Part shown: positions 13,857-23,372 of the stretch, piece by piece
Position numbering within the stretch: position 1 is the stretch's first letter
Layout of the letters: each line of letters begins with the position of its first letter
NCBI GenBank assembly: GCA_002897895.1
Contig: BDSY01000043.1
Coordinates: 1-37,092 of the forward strand
Length of the DNA: 37,092 nt
Direction of reading: 5' to 3'
Source of the DNA: a bacterium BMS3Abin06
GTDB lineage: Bacteria > Nitrospirota > Thermodesulfovibrionia > UBA6902
The notes under the pieces: model-generated
What the model saw: only the letters and a program-made list of their open reading frames with translations
Told to the model about the DNA's origin: nothing
Database searches by the model: none
Made by a program: the position numbers and the translations under genes

Positions 13857-16800
13857 CTAAAGATCTGAAGTTTTATTGAGTGCCGGTATTGTCTTATCTA
13901 TTTTTTCAGCCTCATCAGATTTTATTTTCCAGTCTAATCCTGCCCAAATATATTGGTCTTTATTGTGAAGACGAAATCGTTCACGCGGCACATTAAGCTT
14001 ACCGCGAATGTTTTTTACTTTAGCCGGAATCTTTTTGCCCTTTATTTGTAATTCAGCCCAAGGCACTGCAAAGGGAATCTCCTCAGGTACGGTGGTTTCA
14101 TTAACCACTTTCTTCAGAACTTTCAAGAAAGCCCCAAATGTCTTGGCCTTTTTAGCTACTTCTGATGCTGCCTGGATTCGATTATCTTCCCAAAGCGATT
14201 CTGCCCAATCTTCAATGGTTACGGGCCCGCCGTCTTTCTTCTTCTCAAGCCACCATTCAGCCTTCTCAAGAAGCCACCATTCATATGCCTTTTCAAACTG
14301 TTTTTCATATGAGGCAGGCTGATACCATCGCCGCTTATACACAGGCTTTTCGATCCTTTGAATATGCTCGTTGTCGCGTATTGCAATAAAGCGATTTATC
14401 CAGAGCCGGCGGCGGTCTTCTTTCCAGTCTTCGGGAATCAGTTCACAGGCAGCATTGAGATTCTCTTTTGCATCTGTCCAAATCTCAAAAGGTCTCTGTC
14501 CTAAAGAAAGCGGCTCTGGCAAATCATCCGATTCCATTTTGCAATCTGCCTTTTCGTCTATCAGTCCATATACCTCATAAACAAGCCAGTCCATTTCTTC
14601 TTGAAGGGCTATCATTTGAGCACGTAACATTTCCCTCTCTGATATGACCTTTGAAAGAGCATCCTGCAATGAAGCACTATCGGTAAACGGGTCCCCGATC
14701 AAGGGATGCGGCGGGATATATCCCGGTAAAGAGCGATTCCAACTGTCATAAGCCTCGCCCTCTTTCTCAAAGAGCTTTTTCATGGATAGAGAGGGCAGAA
14801 GTTGTCCATGTTCTGAGCAGACTTGAGAGAGGTTCGTCAACCGTTTGGATAATGCGTTTTCCTCACCTTCCAAAGCAATTGCAATTATATTTGGAATAGG
14901 CAGTTGCTCAACTTTTCCGCCAGCGTATTCAAACCTGTCTTTCTCCTCTGCATCGCCTGCGCCTTTGTTGTAGCAAACCTGTTTTAGGCAAAAGAGCACA
15001 GGAGGAGAATTCAGAATAGCTGATAATAAGTCATAGCCTATTGGATTTAATTCTTTAATTTCAAAAATCGGATTTGAGCGATTAGCAATCAAAGGTTTAT
15101 TGAAAATTAGTGCATGATTGTGAGTAGCTATTTCGACCCAAGAGATAGCCATACCTGCTTTTGTTCTCTCTGGGAAGAGCAGTGAATATTCATACCATTT
15201 CAATCCTCTATCTATTTGTGTTTGCCCATAAGAAAGTCTATTTTCAAGAAATTTCTTCCACGGAGAAAACAGCCTTTCTACTCGGCTGGTGTGCTCCTCT
15301 CTTAACACAACCCCATTTTCATCATATGGGAAAATGCACACCGTTCTTTCCGCAGACCAATCACGCAAAGTATCTCCTTCCATAAATTGGCATATAAGTT
15401 CCTTGTTCAACTTTGATCTTCTGCAGAAATCCTCCGAGACAAAAAATAACTCATCTGCACCAGAAAAGCATACTCGTCCTATAGAACCTTTCAAGAAGTC
15501 TTTAAGTCTGTTTATGCATTTATTCTCAAGTTCTTGTTTTGTCTCAGCCGCCAGAGCTTCAAAATTCCAAGGCCATTTGCTCATATCCTCTCTTGTTCTG
15601 TCAGATACAACAACACGGCTGTCGGAGTAGCCTTTATCATTGTGGTGAGCTTCAATGGTTGTCCAGAGAGGACTGTCTTCAGGCGCTGTCCTCAAGTCCC
15701 CTCCACCGGGCAGAATGGCAGCTACTCTTATAGCGCTGTCTATCAAGGGCTTGCGGTTTCTACCAAAGGTTATACATGTCGGTGTTCCATGCCCCGGAAA
15801 CATAAGGCCTGAGCAATCTACAATTTTATTTATCTCAACAGTCGGGAAAAAACCTTCTATCAATGGCTTTCCAAACTCTCTTTTTGCAAAAGCATTTGAA
15901 ACAATCAAACCAAGCTGGGCGTTTTTGGCCATTATTCCAAAAGACCGAGGAAAGAAAGGTACTAACAAATGATATTGACCATAGCAATACGGCTGCCATC
16001 TTTCCCGATAGAGTTCCCGTTTTTCCTTATTTCTTGAAGTGACAAAAGGCGGATTCCCTACCATGATGTCAAAACCATCATCAACCATGATATTCTCCAC
16101 AAGCTCCTGCTGTCCCGATCCTGCTGTTAATACAAGCTTGCCGCTGACGGTTGAAGAACCCTTTGTAATACGGTTGAATACCTCAGGGAAATCCAGGCGC
16201 CAGGCAAATGTAATGTTCTTGCCCTCGCCGTTTTCCAGATATGTCAAACGGTCTTCATCCTCCTTGCTCAAACGGCTTTTTGATTTAAAGACAGCAAATT
16301 GGGACTCAAGCCGGTTAACCTCTTCAAGCGCCTTCTTTATCTTTGCCTCCTCGGCGTCTCTCCATCTGCGCATCGCCGCATTCTTTGCAGTTTCCCCGAA
16401 CAGACCTTCCTGCACTACCGGGAGATTCTGTTCCATCTCGGCATTCAACTGCATCCTTGAGAGCTTCAACCTCAATCCGAGAACGGTCTTGCGGATGTGC
16501 CGTTTTTTTACAGGGTCTTCCTCTTTGAAAAACTTCTGATGCTCTGCCTTTATCTGCTCAATGATCTCTATCATGCCTGAATCGGGATTCACCCGGTCCA
16601 GCCTGAACGGCACTCCATGTATCTGATCAAGCAGGGCATCACCCTGTTGTATCTTGTAAGCAAGGTTGGGAAGCGGAGGGATAGAGGATATTGACTCTTC
16701 AAACATTTCAACAGTGCATTCACCAGGATCAACTCCAAGCTCATAGTCAACCACAAGCGCAAGCCAGAGCCTGAGCTTGCATATATCAACCGCCTTTGCC

Positions 16801-18386
16801 TGGATATCAACGCCGTAAATGCTGTTCTCAATGATCCGGAGCTTTCTTTCATAGAGATAGTTAGTCCCTTTCTCCAACCGGGGGTCCTTGCCCCGTTCAC
16901 ATGCCTCACAGAGAAGGATTAAATTAGAAATCTCCTGTAACAGCCCGACAGCAAATGCCCCGGAACCGACTGACGGGTCACAGCATTTAATTCTCTCTAT
17001 GGCTTTTCTCAGGTCAGCCGCTTCTTCCGGTTCAAGTATCTCCCTCAGCAGCTTAAGATCGTTCTTATCCAGACCATCGGAGGCGTCAATGTCCAGGAAC
17101 TGCTTGATACGGCCTTCCCATACTTCTCCACCGAGGCGGGCAGAGAGATACTTCAGCAGGACCTCACGGCAGATAAAGTGCACGACAATACGAGGGGTGT
17201 AAAAGGAGCCGGTCGCCTTTCTGAGATCAGGTGCCTGAAAATCGCCTCCTGTATCACTCACCAATACAACCGTCTCAAAGACCTTTCCCAGCATCTCGGG
17301 ATCAACCGCCACTTCACGGTTCAACGGTGTATCTTCCATAACAGTGAAATTATATTTATTCAGCAGTTCATCAAATAATTTCTTAAAAGTAGAATTTTTT
17401 ACTTTCAGCCGCACCTGGGTCAGGGCGGATTTCTGATCTGTTCCCAATTCCAGATTAAAAAGCCCGCCGTTAAGAAACGGCACGATACCAACTTGTTCAG
17501 GTCTCTTGCCCCTGCTCGAAAGGGCCTCGAAAAGCGGGTATAAGACATAGGCATAATAGGAATATCCCTCCGGGTCTTTGACGTAGCATTCCTGAAAACG
17601 GCTGTAAAGAAAATCTGTTTCATTATTCAGCCAGCGTTTCTTCTGCAGGAAAGAGAGAAAAAGCAGCCTGTCTAAAAGGAGCTGCGCCTGCTCCTGGGCA
17701 TTAGTCCTGAATCCGGGAGTTTCCCCGATCTCTTCTGCAATTTGATAATACAGATATGCAAACGCCTTATAGAATTGTTTTGTGAGCTCTTCCTTGTCAA
17801 AAGCCTTGGACCATTTTTTTATCCATGATTCTTTATCTGAGGGATTATCGGGCCATTCCAACTCTGGCAGATTAAATTCACAGGCGGTACGGCTTGATGT
17901 GCCGGGACCCCACCCAAAGGTTGACATGCGTGAGGCCTGTCCATTGTCAACTGAACGAAAATGAGCAAACCGGTAATGTTCCCAGTTATGAGTACAGATG
18001 AAAAGGATATTATCCGAGCGCCAGGAGGGCAGGTTCGAGGATTTGCGGCGGCTTGGCACAAGTCCCTTAAGAACCTTTCGCAGTAATCCTGTAATGCCCT
18101 TTCCTTTAATAAAAACATCGGGATTCATGAATTCAAGTATGAAGATACCCCAGACCTGCTGCCCCGATAACATGGGTTGTATCTGCCAAACCTGTCCTTC
18201 AAGAATGTGTTTGTCCAACTCAAAGAAATTAAGCTCTTCCCCTGACCATTCGTAAGAGATGTCTTCAATTTTCTCGGCATCTTCATTCAGAGGCCACTGA
18301 AGTGTCTCGACCAGGAATTTTTTTATAAAAGAGGATTGATCGTGTGTAGAGTTGATTGCGGCTTCTATTTTTAAAGGATTAATCAT
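13857..18386 (-). CDS. large N6-adenine DNA methyltransferase (Eco57I / type IIG-like) with target-recognition region
   Basis: The 1509-residue protein carries gamma-class amino-methyltransferase motifs: FYTPRIVVHFI (395-405), motif I DPSVGSGAF (470-478), GVDIQAKAVDICKLRLWLAL (525-544) and motif IV NPPF (778-781). A coiled region with many K/E residues separates motifs at ~610-720. Residues ~1000-1250 have the mixed features of a target-recognition domain. The N-terminal ~240 residues have no canonical PD-(D/E)XK that I can see, so DNA cleavage may depend on the PLD-helicase protein upstream. The gene starts 7 bp after the DUF1016N gene in the same operon. Expected role: methylation of host DNA in a restriction or related anti-phage system such as DISARM- or BREX-like types. 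Confidence 0.88.
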   Translation of the reverse strand: MINPLKIEAAINSTHDQSSFIKKFLVETLQWPLNEDAEKIEDISYEWSGEELNFFELDKHILEGQVWQIQPMLSGQQVWGIFILEFMNPDVFIKGKGITGLLRKVLKGLVPSRRKSSNLPSWRSDNILFICTHNWEHYRFAHFRSVDNGQASRMSTFGWGPGTSSRTACEFNLPELEWPDNPSDKESWIKKWSKAFDKEELTKQFYKAFAYLYYQIAEEIGETPGFRTNAQEQAQLLLDRLLFLSFLQKKRWLNNETDFLYSRFQECYVKDPEGYSYYAYVLYPLFEALSSRGKRPEQVGIVPFLNGGLFNLELGTDQKSALTQVRLKVKNSTFKKLFDELLNKYNFTVMEDTPLNREVAVDPEMLGKVFETVVLVSDTGGDFQAPDLRKATGSFYTPRIVVHFICREVLLKYLSARLGGEVWEGRIKQFLDIDASDGLDKNDLKLLREILEPEEAADLRKAIERIKCCDPSVGSGAFAVGLLQEISNLILLCEACERGKDPRLEKGTNYLYERKLRIIENSIYGVDIQAKAVDICKLRLWLALVVDYELGVDPGECTVEMFEESISSIPPLPNLAYKIQQGDALLDQIHGVPFRLDRVNPDSGMIEIIEQIKAEHQKFFKEEDPVKKRHIRKTVLGLRLKLSRMQLNAEMEQNLPVVQEGLFGETAKNAAMRRWRDAEEAKIKKALEEVNRLESQFAVFKSKSRLSKEDEDRLTYLENGEGKNITFAWRLDFPEVFNRITKGSSTVSGKLVLTAGSGQQELVENIMVDDGFDIMVGNPPFVTSRNKEKRELYRERWQPYCYGQYHLLVPFFPRSFGIMAKNAQLGLIVSNAFAKREFGKPLIEGFFPTVEINKIVDCSGLMFPGHGTPTCITFGRNRKPLIDSAIRVAAILPGGGDLRTAPEDSPLWTTIEAHHNDKGYSDSRVVVSDRTREDMSKWPWNFEALAAETKQELENKCINRLKDFLKGSIGRVCFSGADELFFVSEDFCRRSKLNKELICQFMEGDTLRDWSAERTVCIFPYDENGVVLREEHTSRVERLFSPWKKFLENRLSYGQTQIDRGLKWYEYSLLFPERTKAGMAISWVEIATHNHALIFNKPLIANRSNPIFEIKELNPIGYDLLSAILNSPPVLFCLKQVCYNKGAGDAEEKDRFEYAGGKVEQLPIPNIIAIALEGEENALSKRLTNLSQVCSEHGQLLPSLSMKKLFEKEGEAYDSWNRSLPGYIPPHPLIGDPFTDSASLQDALSKVISEREMLRAQMIALQEEMDWLVYEVYGLIDEKADCKMESDDLPEPLSLGQRPFEIWTDAKENLNAACELIPEDWKEDRRRLWINRFIAIRDNEHIQRIEKPVYKRRWYQPASYEKQFEKAYEWWLLEKAEWWLEKKKDGGPVTIEDWAESLWEDNRIQAASEVAKKAKTFGAFLKVLKKVVNETTVPEEIPFAVPWAELQIKGKKIPAKVKNIRGKLNVPRERFRLHNKDQYIWAGLDWKIKSDEAEKIDKTIPALNKTSDL

Positions 18387-18393
18387 CTATGAC

Positions 18394-18774
18394 TTAACCC
18401 GCCTCCGCTGCTTCAGGACGCTTCATTAGAAAAACATAGTGCGACCAGCTCAGTTGGAAGATTGCGGGAGATTTCCGAGACAGTGTCTCGGATTTTGAGT
18501 AAACGAGGTAGAATCTACGCATCAGTTCCAGGTTATCGACTGAAAACCCTCGACCGAACTCAGCGGTAAGTTTCTGTGAAAGCGACTTTAAAGTCTCTTT
18601 TGCATATTCCGCTCTTTTGGCCCCTTTTTGTTCATGATTAACAATCAGCATGCCTATGTGAAAATAGGTATGCACCATTGTTGTGTTAACCGCACGAACA
18701 GCAGCAGTCCGGGCAGATTCAATATATGTTCTGACCTCTTTATGAAGCTGTGATATGTTGCGAGGTGTGGTCAT
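18394..18774 (-). CDS. stand-alone DUF1016 N-terminal domain protein
   Basis: The 126-residue product contains the DUF1016 N-domain only: HKEVRTYIESARTAAVRAVN (11-30), TYFHIGMLIVNHEQKG, GRGFSVDNLELMRRFYLVY and QLSWSHYVFLMK. The PDDEXK nuclease half of YhcG-like proteins is absent, and the frame ends with RPEAAEAG. Its ATG (18774) overlaps the helicase stop by four bases (ATGA), and the methylase starts 7 bp after its stop, so it is a translationally coupled middle gene. The intact coupling on both sides argues that the short form is real and not a dead fragment, though truncation of a longer gene is still possible. It may act as a DNA-binding or adaptor subunit (inference). Confidence 0.75.
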   Translation of the reverse strand: MTTPRNISQLHKEVRTYIESARTAAVRAVNTTMVHTYFHIGMLIVNHEQKGAKRAEYAKETLKSLSQKLTAEFGRGFSVDNLELMRRFYLVYSKSETLSRKSPAIFQLSWSHYVFLMKRPEAAEAG

Positions 18775-21700
18775 GAAAGTTCCATCCAGGCTTTGAGTGT
18801 AGCCTTTACCCCTACCGGAGCCTGAATTTTTTTTAACTCTTTATTCTTGATATATTTCTCAATAGTTTTTCTGATATCTGAAAGAGTCTTCTCCGGTATT
18901 GTGCGGCGCCTTGGCGTATCAGGAGCGCTCCGTATTATATTAATGATTTCAGTGGGACTTTCAATTATCTGTTCGGTATCAAGGTTATAAAGATACCAAC
19001 GGGTAAAACCGGCATCTTCCGTCCAGCGCTCTTTTTCATTATCATCCACCTTATCTGTAGTGTTTAAAGCAGGAATGGAGTAACAGAAGAAAACTCCTTT
19101 TGAATCCGGCCCGGGGTATTCTTTACCGCTGAATACCTTACCCGGCAATATCGCAAGCCGTTCAGCTAAATCGGGATAATCCTTAAAAAGCTGCTGGTAT
19201 TCAAGGTGCATTTCTTCAAGAGGAGTTGTTGTGCCCTCGTAAGAATGATTAAAATCTTTTAATGCGTCGTAATCATCCTCAGGCCGAAGCAATTTTTTTC
19301 CTTCAATGCCGAATGTTTTTGAAATGCGGAGTGTCTTATGAGAAACTTTAGTATAAAGTCGAAGCAGACTCTCCAATTCATCTGGAGGCAAAAAGTTCCA
19401 GTATACTATTTTGCCGCGCAAAGACTTTTGCTCAGGGTGATCCCTCAAGAGTTTATCTTCAATATCGGGATTCATGCGTCGATCAACACGGCCAATGCGC
19501 TGCATGAGCCTGACAGGATTCCAATGCAAATCGTAATTAATGAGTCTCATTGCATCCTGCAAATTGAGACCTTCAGACAATACATCAGTAGAAATAAGAA
19601 TCCGTATCTCCTTTTTCCCCTCTGCTGCAAGCTCGGGACTGGACGAATCATTATAGTATGGAGCAAATCTCCGGATGATGATACTTCGGTCAGCCTTTGT
19701 AGCGCTGTCAATTTGCTCTACTCCACTAATCCCGGCTTCATTCAGTTGTTTCCTGAGGTAGCGGGCGGTTTCAGCAAATTCAGTAAATATGAGGACTTTT
19801 TCTTTCTTTAAGACAGGGTCATTTTTAAGTAATTTTACAAGGGCTTTCAGTTTATCATCATGCTTTGACTGAAATTTGCGCAATTCATACAAGAAATCGC
19901 ATATTTGTTCAAGATCGTCATAAGTATCATCAAGGATATCTTCCACTTTATACTCGTCTCTGTTTAAATATTCAACGGCCTCTAACATTTCATCAGATAT
20001 AATGTCTTCATCAGCATCTTCCTCTTTTTGATCCCCAAAAAGTTCATGTTGATGCTCATGAACATATCCAATCAAATCAGAGTGTTTCCGTTTCCATCGC
20101 TCAAGCCTGTGTTTCTCATGACCGGTTTCAGTATGTCTGGCAATCCAGGCGAAAAGTTTCAACAAAAGTCGCTCACAGGAGCGTTCAAAGGCATGAGCGG
20201 AACTTTCAAATCGTTTTAAAAACTGGGTGCGAATCAGGCCGACAACCTGCTTCTGGCGACCTTCCACAAATGGATTTATTGTTTCATCAGCGCCCTTGTA
20301 ATAAGCCAGGGGAAAGTATAGTCCAAGTACAAATAACGGGGCCTTTTTAGCAAAAGCTTTTTCAACTATTCCAAGAAGTCTTCCATAGGTTTTTTTTATG
20401 GAATAATTACCGACCCTGGGATCTTCCCGTTCAGGGAAACTGGCGGATGTTCCTTTTTCCTTTAGCTGACTCTCCTTCACATAAGCGCGGCTCCTCTGAA
20501 CAACGAGATCGCGAAATAAGTTATCGGTTCTTAAAATCTGCCCTGCCTCAACTAAATTCGTTTCAATAACATCGTCATCTTTCCTGGCTGCCATTTCTTT
20601 TAGATCACGCTCCATTTTAATGAAGTGACCCTTCAATGAATGAATGCCTGATGCCTTGAAGTAATCGTCCCGGTGCCGGGTAAATAATTCAACCATATGA
20701 CGAAAATCATCAAGGCGGTTGTTGACAGGAGTTGCTGTAAGCATGAATAATTCCTTTTTGCCATTGGGACCATCAATAAGATCGGAAAGCAATCGATAAC
20801 GCGATGGCCTTCTTTTTTTCTCCCCCCTGATCCCCGTTATTTCACCGATCCCTTTTATTCCCGGGTTCCGGAAGTGATGGGCTTCATCAATAACAATGGC
20901 GTCAGCTAACTCTTTAATTCTCTTGAAACGATAATGGAACTCGCCTGTCCTGCCCAGATCCGTATGATTAAATATGACGAGATTGCTGAAATCTCCTCCG
21001 CTGATGCCTCCTATATGGGGCAAGTAGCGTTTTATATCTCTTTCCCAGACATCCTTTCTTGTTGCTTTAGGAACAAATAATGCAACCCTTTTCCGGTCAT
21101 GCATAATGAGCCTTTCGATTATTGTCAGGCCCACAAAGGTTTTTCCCAATCCAACACCATCACAGATAAAGGCTCCGCCGTGCCGTCCGGCGATCTTCAT
21201 CATCATCCGGTAACCCTCTTTTTGATACTGGTCTAATACAGGATACATTCTGGATTGAGTCTCTTCCCAGTCAGAAGGGCTCATTTCATAATTTCTGAAA
21301 AATTCCTGTAATGCCCTGGCGTAAACTTCAAAAGGAGTGTATTCCCTGGTATGACGCTCTATGACCTTTAAAATGTCTTCAGATATTTCTTCAGCTTCAT
21401 TCCAGTGACGTTCATACCATTTCTGTAATAGTTCAACTTCACGTCTGAGTTGAACATTCAGTTCCACATTATTGGTTAAGCCGGGAAAAGTAAAATTACT
21501 GGAGCCTACAAGAGCCGTTGATCCTACTACTGCGACCTTCCCATGTGTAATGTAAGCCTTTGCATGGAACTTATCTTTAGTATAGATACGACATTCGATT
21601 TTTTTATTTTTTATAGCATCTGCAATGGCAGGAACGCCTGTGAGGAAATCATTGTTTTCTTTCTCTTTTTCAATACTGTCGTCGAGTATTTCTTTGGCTT

Positions 21701-21965
21701 GCTTTATCCCTTCCACAAGTGCATTTCTTGTTCGTCCGGATACCTCATCGCCCATCAGGATACGCAGCTTATCCAGCTTTTGCCATTGTCCGTCAAGAGC
21801 TAAAAGCGCACCAATCTCAAAATAACCGGTAGCAATATCAAATTTGTTAGCAATCTCTGTCCAGTCGTGGAGATAATCTTTGACTTTCCAGTCATTATCA
21901 CTGTTATCAACGATGAAAAGGTCGGAACCCTGATGTTTAATGTCTTCACCCAATTGCGTCCTCAA
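18771..21965 (-). CDS. PLD-nuclease / SNF2-type superfamily 2 helicase
   Basis: The 1064-residue protein begins with a phospholipase D-type nuclease domain (~30-190; H134-x-K136 in FHAKAYITHG, GSSNFT 154-159). It continues with a helicase core: Walker A GVGLGKT (270-276), VIDEAHHF (358-365), motif III LTATP (409-413), and the second RecA domain with LISTDVLSEGLNLQ and QRIGRVDRR. One PLD half-site is visible, so nuclease activity probably needs a dimer. It is the first gene of the island, 38 bp from a good promoter's predicted start site. The start is uncertain: TTG 21965 gives the full frame, and another TTG lies at 21953. Fusion of HKD nuclease and helicase next to an adenine methylase indicates a restriction or anti-phage complex. 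Confidence 0.85.
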   Translation of the reverse strand: MRTQLGEDIKHQGSDLFIVDNSDNDWKVKDYLHDWTEIANKFDIATGYFEIGALLALDGQWQKLDKLRILMGDEVSGRTRNALVEGIKQAKEILDDSIEKEKENNDFLTGVPAIADAIKNKKIECRIYTKDKFHAKAYITHGKVAVVGSTALVGSSNFTFPGLTNNVELNVQLRREVELLQKWYERHWNEAEEISEDILKVIERHTREYTPFEVYARALQEFFRNYEMSPSDWEETQSRMYPVLDQYQKEGYRMMMKIAGRHGGAFICDGVGLGKTFVGLTIIERLIMHDRKRVALFVPKATRKDVWERDIKRYLPHIGGISGGDFSNLVIFNHTDLGRTGEFHYRFKRIKELADAIVIDEAHHFRNPGIKGIGEITGIRGEKKRRPSRYRLLSDLIDGPNGKKELFMLTATPVNNRLDDFRHMVELFTRHRDDYFKASGIHSLKGHFIKMERDLKEMAARKDDDVIETNLVEAGQILRTDNLFRDLVVQRSRAYVKESQLKEKGTSASFPEREDPRVGNYSIKKTYGRLLGIVEKAFAKKAPLFVLGLYFPLAYYKGADETINPFVEGRQKQVVGLIRTQFLKRFESSAHAFERSCERLLLKLFAWIARHTETGHEKHRLERWKRKHSDLIGYVHEHQHELFGDQKEEDADEDIISDEMLEAVEYLNRDEYKVEDILDDTYDDLEQICDFLYELRKFQSKHDDKLKALVKLLKNDPVLKKEKVLIFTEFAETARYLRKQLNEAGISGVEQIDSATKADRSIIIRRFAPYYNDSSSPELAAEGKKEIRILISTDVLSEGLNLQDAMRLINYDLHWNPVRLMQRIGRVDRRMNPDIEDKLLRDHPEQKSLRGKIVYWNFLPPDELESLLRLYTKVSHKTLRISKTFGIEGKKLLRPEDDYDALKDFNHSYEGTTTPLEEMHLEYQQLFKDYPDLAERLAILPGKVFSGKEYPGPDSKGVFFCYSIPALNTTDKVDDNEKERWTEDAGFTRWYLYNLDTEQIIESPTEIINIIRSAPDTPRRRTIPEKTLSDIRKTIEKYIKNKELKKIQAPVGVKATLKAWMELS

Positions 21966-22009
21966 AACATAGGATTTGCAATCCCCTCAATATAATTATC
22001 GTGAATATA

Positions 22010-22039
22010 AGTATAGATACTAATTTATTACTGTGTCAA
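22010..22039 (-). promoter_or_regulatory. promoter of the defence operon
   Basis: On the minus strand, TTGACA (22039-22034) and TATACT (22015-22010) are 18 bp apart. The predicted start near 22003 gives a leader of ~38 bases to TTG 21965. It is the only strong promoter I see ahead of the minus-strand genes from 21965 down to 9579. Confidence 0.65.
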
Positions 22040-22054
22040 TTTATTTAATAAAAC

Positions 22055-22094
22055 TCCCCTCGCCCTAACCCTCTCCCGCCGGGAGAGAGAGAGA
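22055..22094. repeat. REP-like hairpin between divergent promoters
   Basis: CTCTCCC (22071-22077), GCC loop, GGGAGAG (22081-22087), preceded by CCCCTCGCCCTAACC. This is a widespread intergenic palindrome. It sits between the helicase promoter and the HU promoter. Confidence 0.6.
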
Positions 22095-22134
22095 AGTTGC
22101 CTGAAAAATTTTTTATTTGAATTGCATAAAAGTA

Positions 22135-22164
22135 TTGACAAAGGCGCTTGCCTGCTGGTATCTT
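22135..22164 (+). promoter_or_regulatory. promoter of the HU gene
   Basis: TTGACA (22135-22140) and an extended -10 TGG-TATCTT (22156-22164) are separated by 18 bp. The HU start codon is 57 bp further on, with GAAAGGAGAGAG before it. Confidence 0.7.
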
Positions 22165-22220
22165 TCATCATTGAAGTTTTTAAAACATGATAATATTTAT
22201 AATTAGAAAGGAGAGAGTTT

Positions 22221-22493
22221 ATGACCAAAGCAGAACTGATTGATGCGGTAGCGGCCGGAGCGGAGATATCAAAAGCAGCTGCTGCAAAGGCTATTGATTC
22301 TTTTACCGGTGCAATTACTAAATCACTTAAAAAGGGGAAAAAGGTTACTCTCGTCGGCTTCGGAACTTTTTCTGTCTCAAAAAGAAAAGCAAGAAAAGGC
22401 CGCAACCCGAGGACCGGAGAAACCATCAAGATAGCTGCTTCCAAAAACCCGAAATTTTCTGCCGGGAAAGCCCTTAAACAAGCAATAAAGTAA
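22221..22493 (+). CDS. HU family DNA-binding protein
   Basis: This is a 90-residue histone-like nucleoid protein that bends and compacts DNA as a dimer. It shows the full HU pattern: [60 protein letters not shown] (the DNA-contacting arm with the conserved RNPRTG and proline) and a C-terminal helix GKALKQAIK. It has its own promoter and a good ribosome binding site (AAAGGAG). It is convergent with ymdB, with a hairpin between them. Confidence 0.96.
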   Translation: MTKAELIDAVAAGAEISKAAAAKAIDSFTGAITKSLKKGKKVTLVGFGTFSVSKRKARKGRNPRTGETIKIAASKNPKFSAGKALKQAIK

Positions 22494-22509
22494 TGTCGCC
22501 ATTATTTCA

Positions 22510-22536
22510 GGGAGTTCCCGGTAATGCGGAACTCCC
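22510..22536. terminator. hairpin between HU and ymdB, possible bidirectional terminator
   Basis: GGGAGTTCC (22510-22518) pairs with GGAACTCCC (22528-22536) around a 9-base loop. It lies between convergent genes, as a terminator should, but no T run follows on either strand, so intrinsic termination is uncertain. Confidence 0.4.
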
Positions 22537-22574
22537 CGGAATATTCCAGCCATAAACAAAACCGGATAATCCAT

Positions 22575-23357
22575 TCAGGCAAAAGTAAGTTGTAACCGCT
22601 GTATTGAAGTTGACATTCCTGTCTTCGGATTTATTTCCACTACAGCACAGGAGAGCAGGGATTCTCCTTTTGCTGTTTCAAAGCGGACAGGTATCTGGGT
22701 GAGGAATTTATTTATTATCTGTTCTTTCTTTACGCCTATAATTGAGTTTACAGGCCCTGTCATGCCGACATCCGTTATAAAAGCCGTGCCTTTAGGCAGT
22801 ATTTTTTCATCAGCCGTCTGAACGTGTGTATGCGTGCCGATGACAGCGCTTACTTCTCCATCAAGGAACCAGCCGATTGCGCACTTCTCGGACGTTGCTT
22901 CTGCGTGAAAATCAACTATAATAATTCCGGTTTGTTCTTTGAGCGCCGGTATTTCTCTTTTTGCAGCCTGGAAAGGGCAGTCAAGGGGCTGCATGAATAC
23001 CCTGCCGGAAAGATTCAGTACTCCGATTTTTTCACCGGCGGATGTGCTCATGACAATTGAACCCTCTCCAGGGACGCCTCCGGGATAATTAGCGGGTCTC
23101 AACAACCTGTTTTCTTTCGGCAGGTATGTGACGGCTTCCTTTTTGTCCCATATGTGGTTGCCTGAAGTCATAATATCAATGCCGAGCGCGAGGAGTTCTT
23201 CACCGATAGCTTTTGTTATGCCGAAACCACCGGCAGCATTTTCAACATTTGCTATCACAAAATCAATCTTCAGTTTATTGACAAGATCAGGGAGGCCTTT
23301 CCTTACCGCCTTTCTCCCGCTCTTCCCGACAATGTCTCCAATAAATAATATTTTCAT
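22575..23357 (-). CDS. ymdB: YmdB family metallophosphoesterase
   Basis: From ATG 23357 this is a 260-residue calcineurin-like phosphoesterase of the YmdB/TIGR00282 type, a cyclic-nucleotide phosphodiesterase family linked to RNase Y. Metal-site residues are visible: D8 (FIGDIVGKSGR), E39 (NVENAAGGFG), N67-H68 (SGNHIWD), H151 (DFHAEATSEK) and H176/H178 (GTHTHVQTAD). The frame extends to 23387, but the extra ten residues are encoded by an octamer repeat array, so ATG 23357 is preferred, as family members begin MKILFIGD. No clear ribosome binding site precedes it. It is downstream of RNase Y, a conserved pairing, with the repeat array in between. Confidence 0.92.
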   Translation of the reverse strand: MKILFIGDIVGKSGRKAVRKGLPDLVNKLKIDFVIANVENAAGGFGITKAIGEELLALGIDIMTSGNHIWDKKEAVTYLPKENRLLRPANYPGGVPGEGSIVMSTSAGEKIGVLNLSGRVFMQPLDCPFQAAKREIPALKEQTGIIIVDFHAEATSEKCAIGWFLDGEVSAVIGTHTHVQTADEKILPKGTAFITDVGMTGPVNSIIGVKKEQIINKFLTQIPVRFETAKGESLLSCAVVEINPKTGMSTSIQRLQLTFA

Positions 23358-23372
23358 GTTTAATGTAAGGCA

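Noticed and set aside
15289..15630. Plus-strand frames of 60-166 aa within 14008-17964
   Set aside because: All are antisense shadows of the methyltransferase gene without domains or ribosome binding sites.
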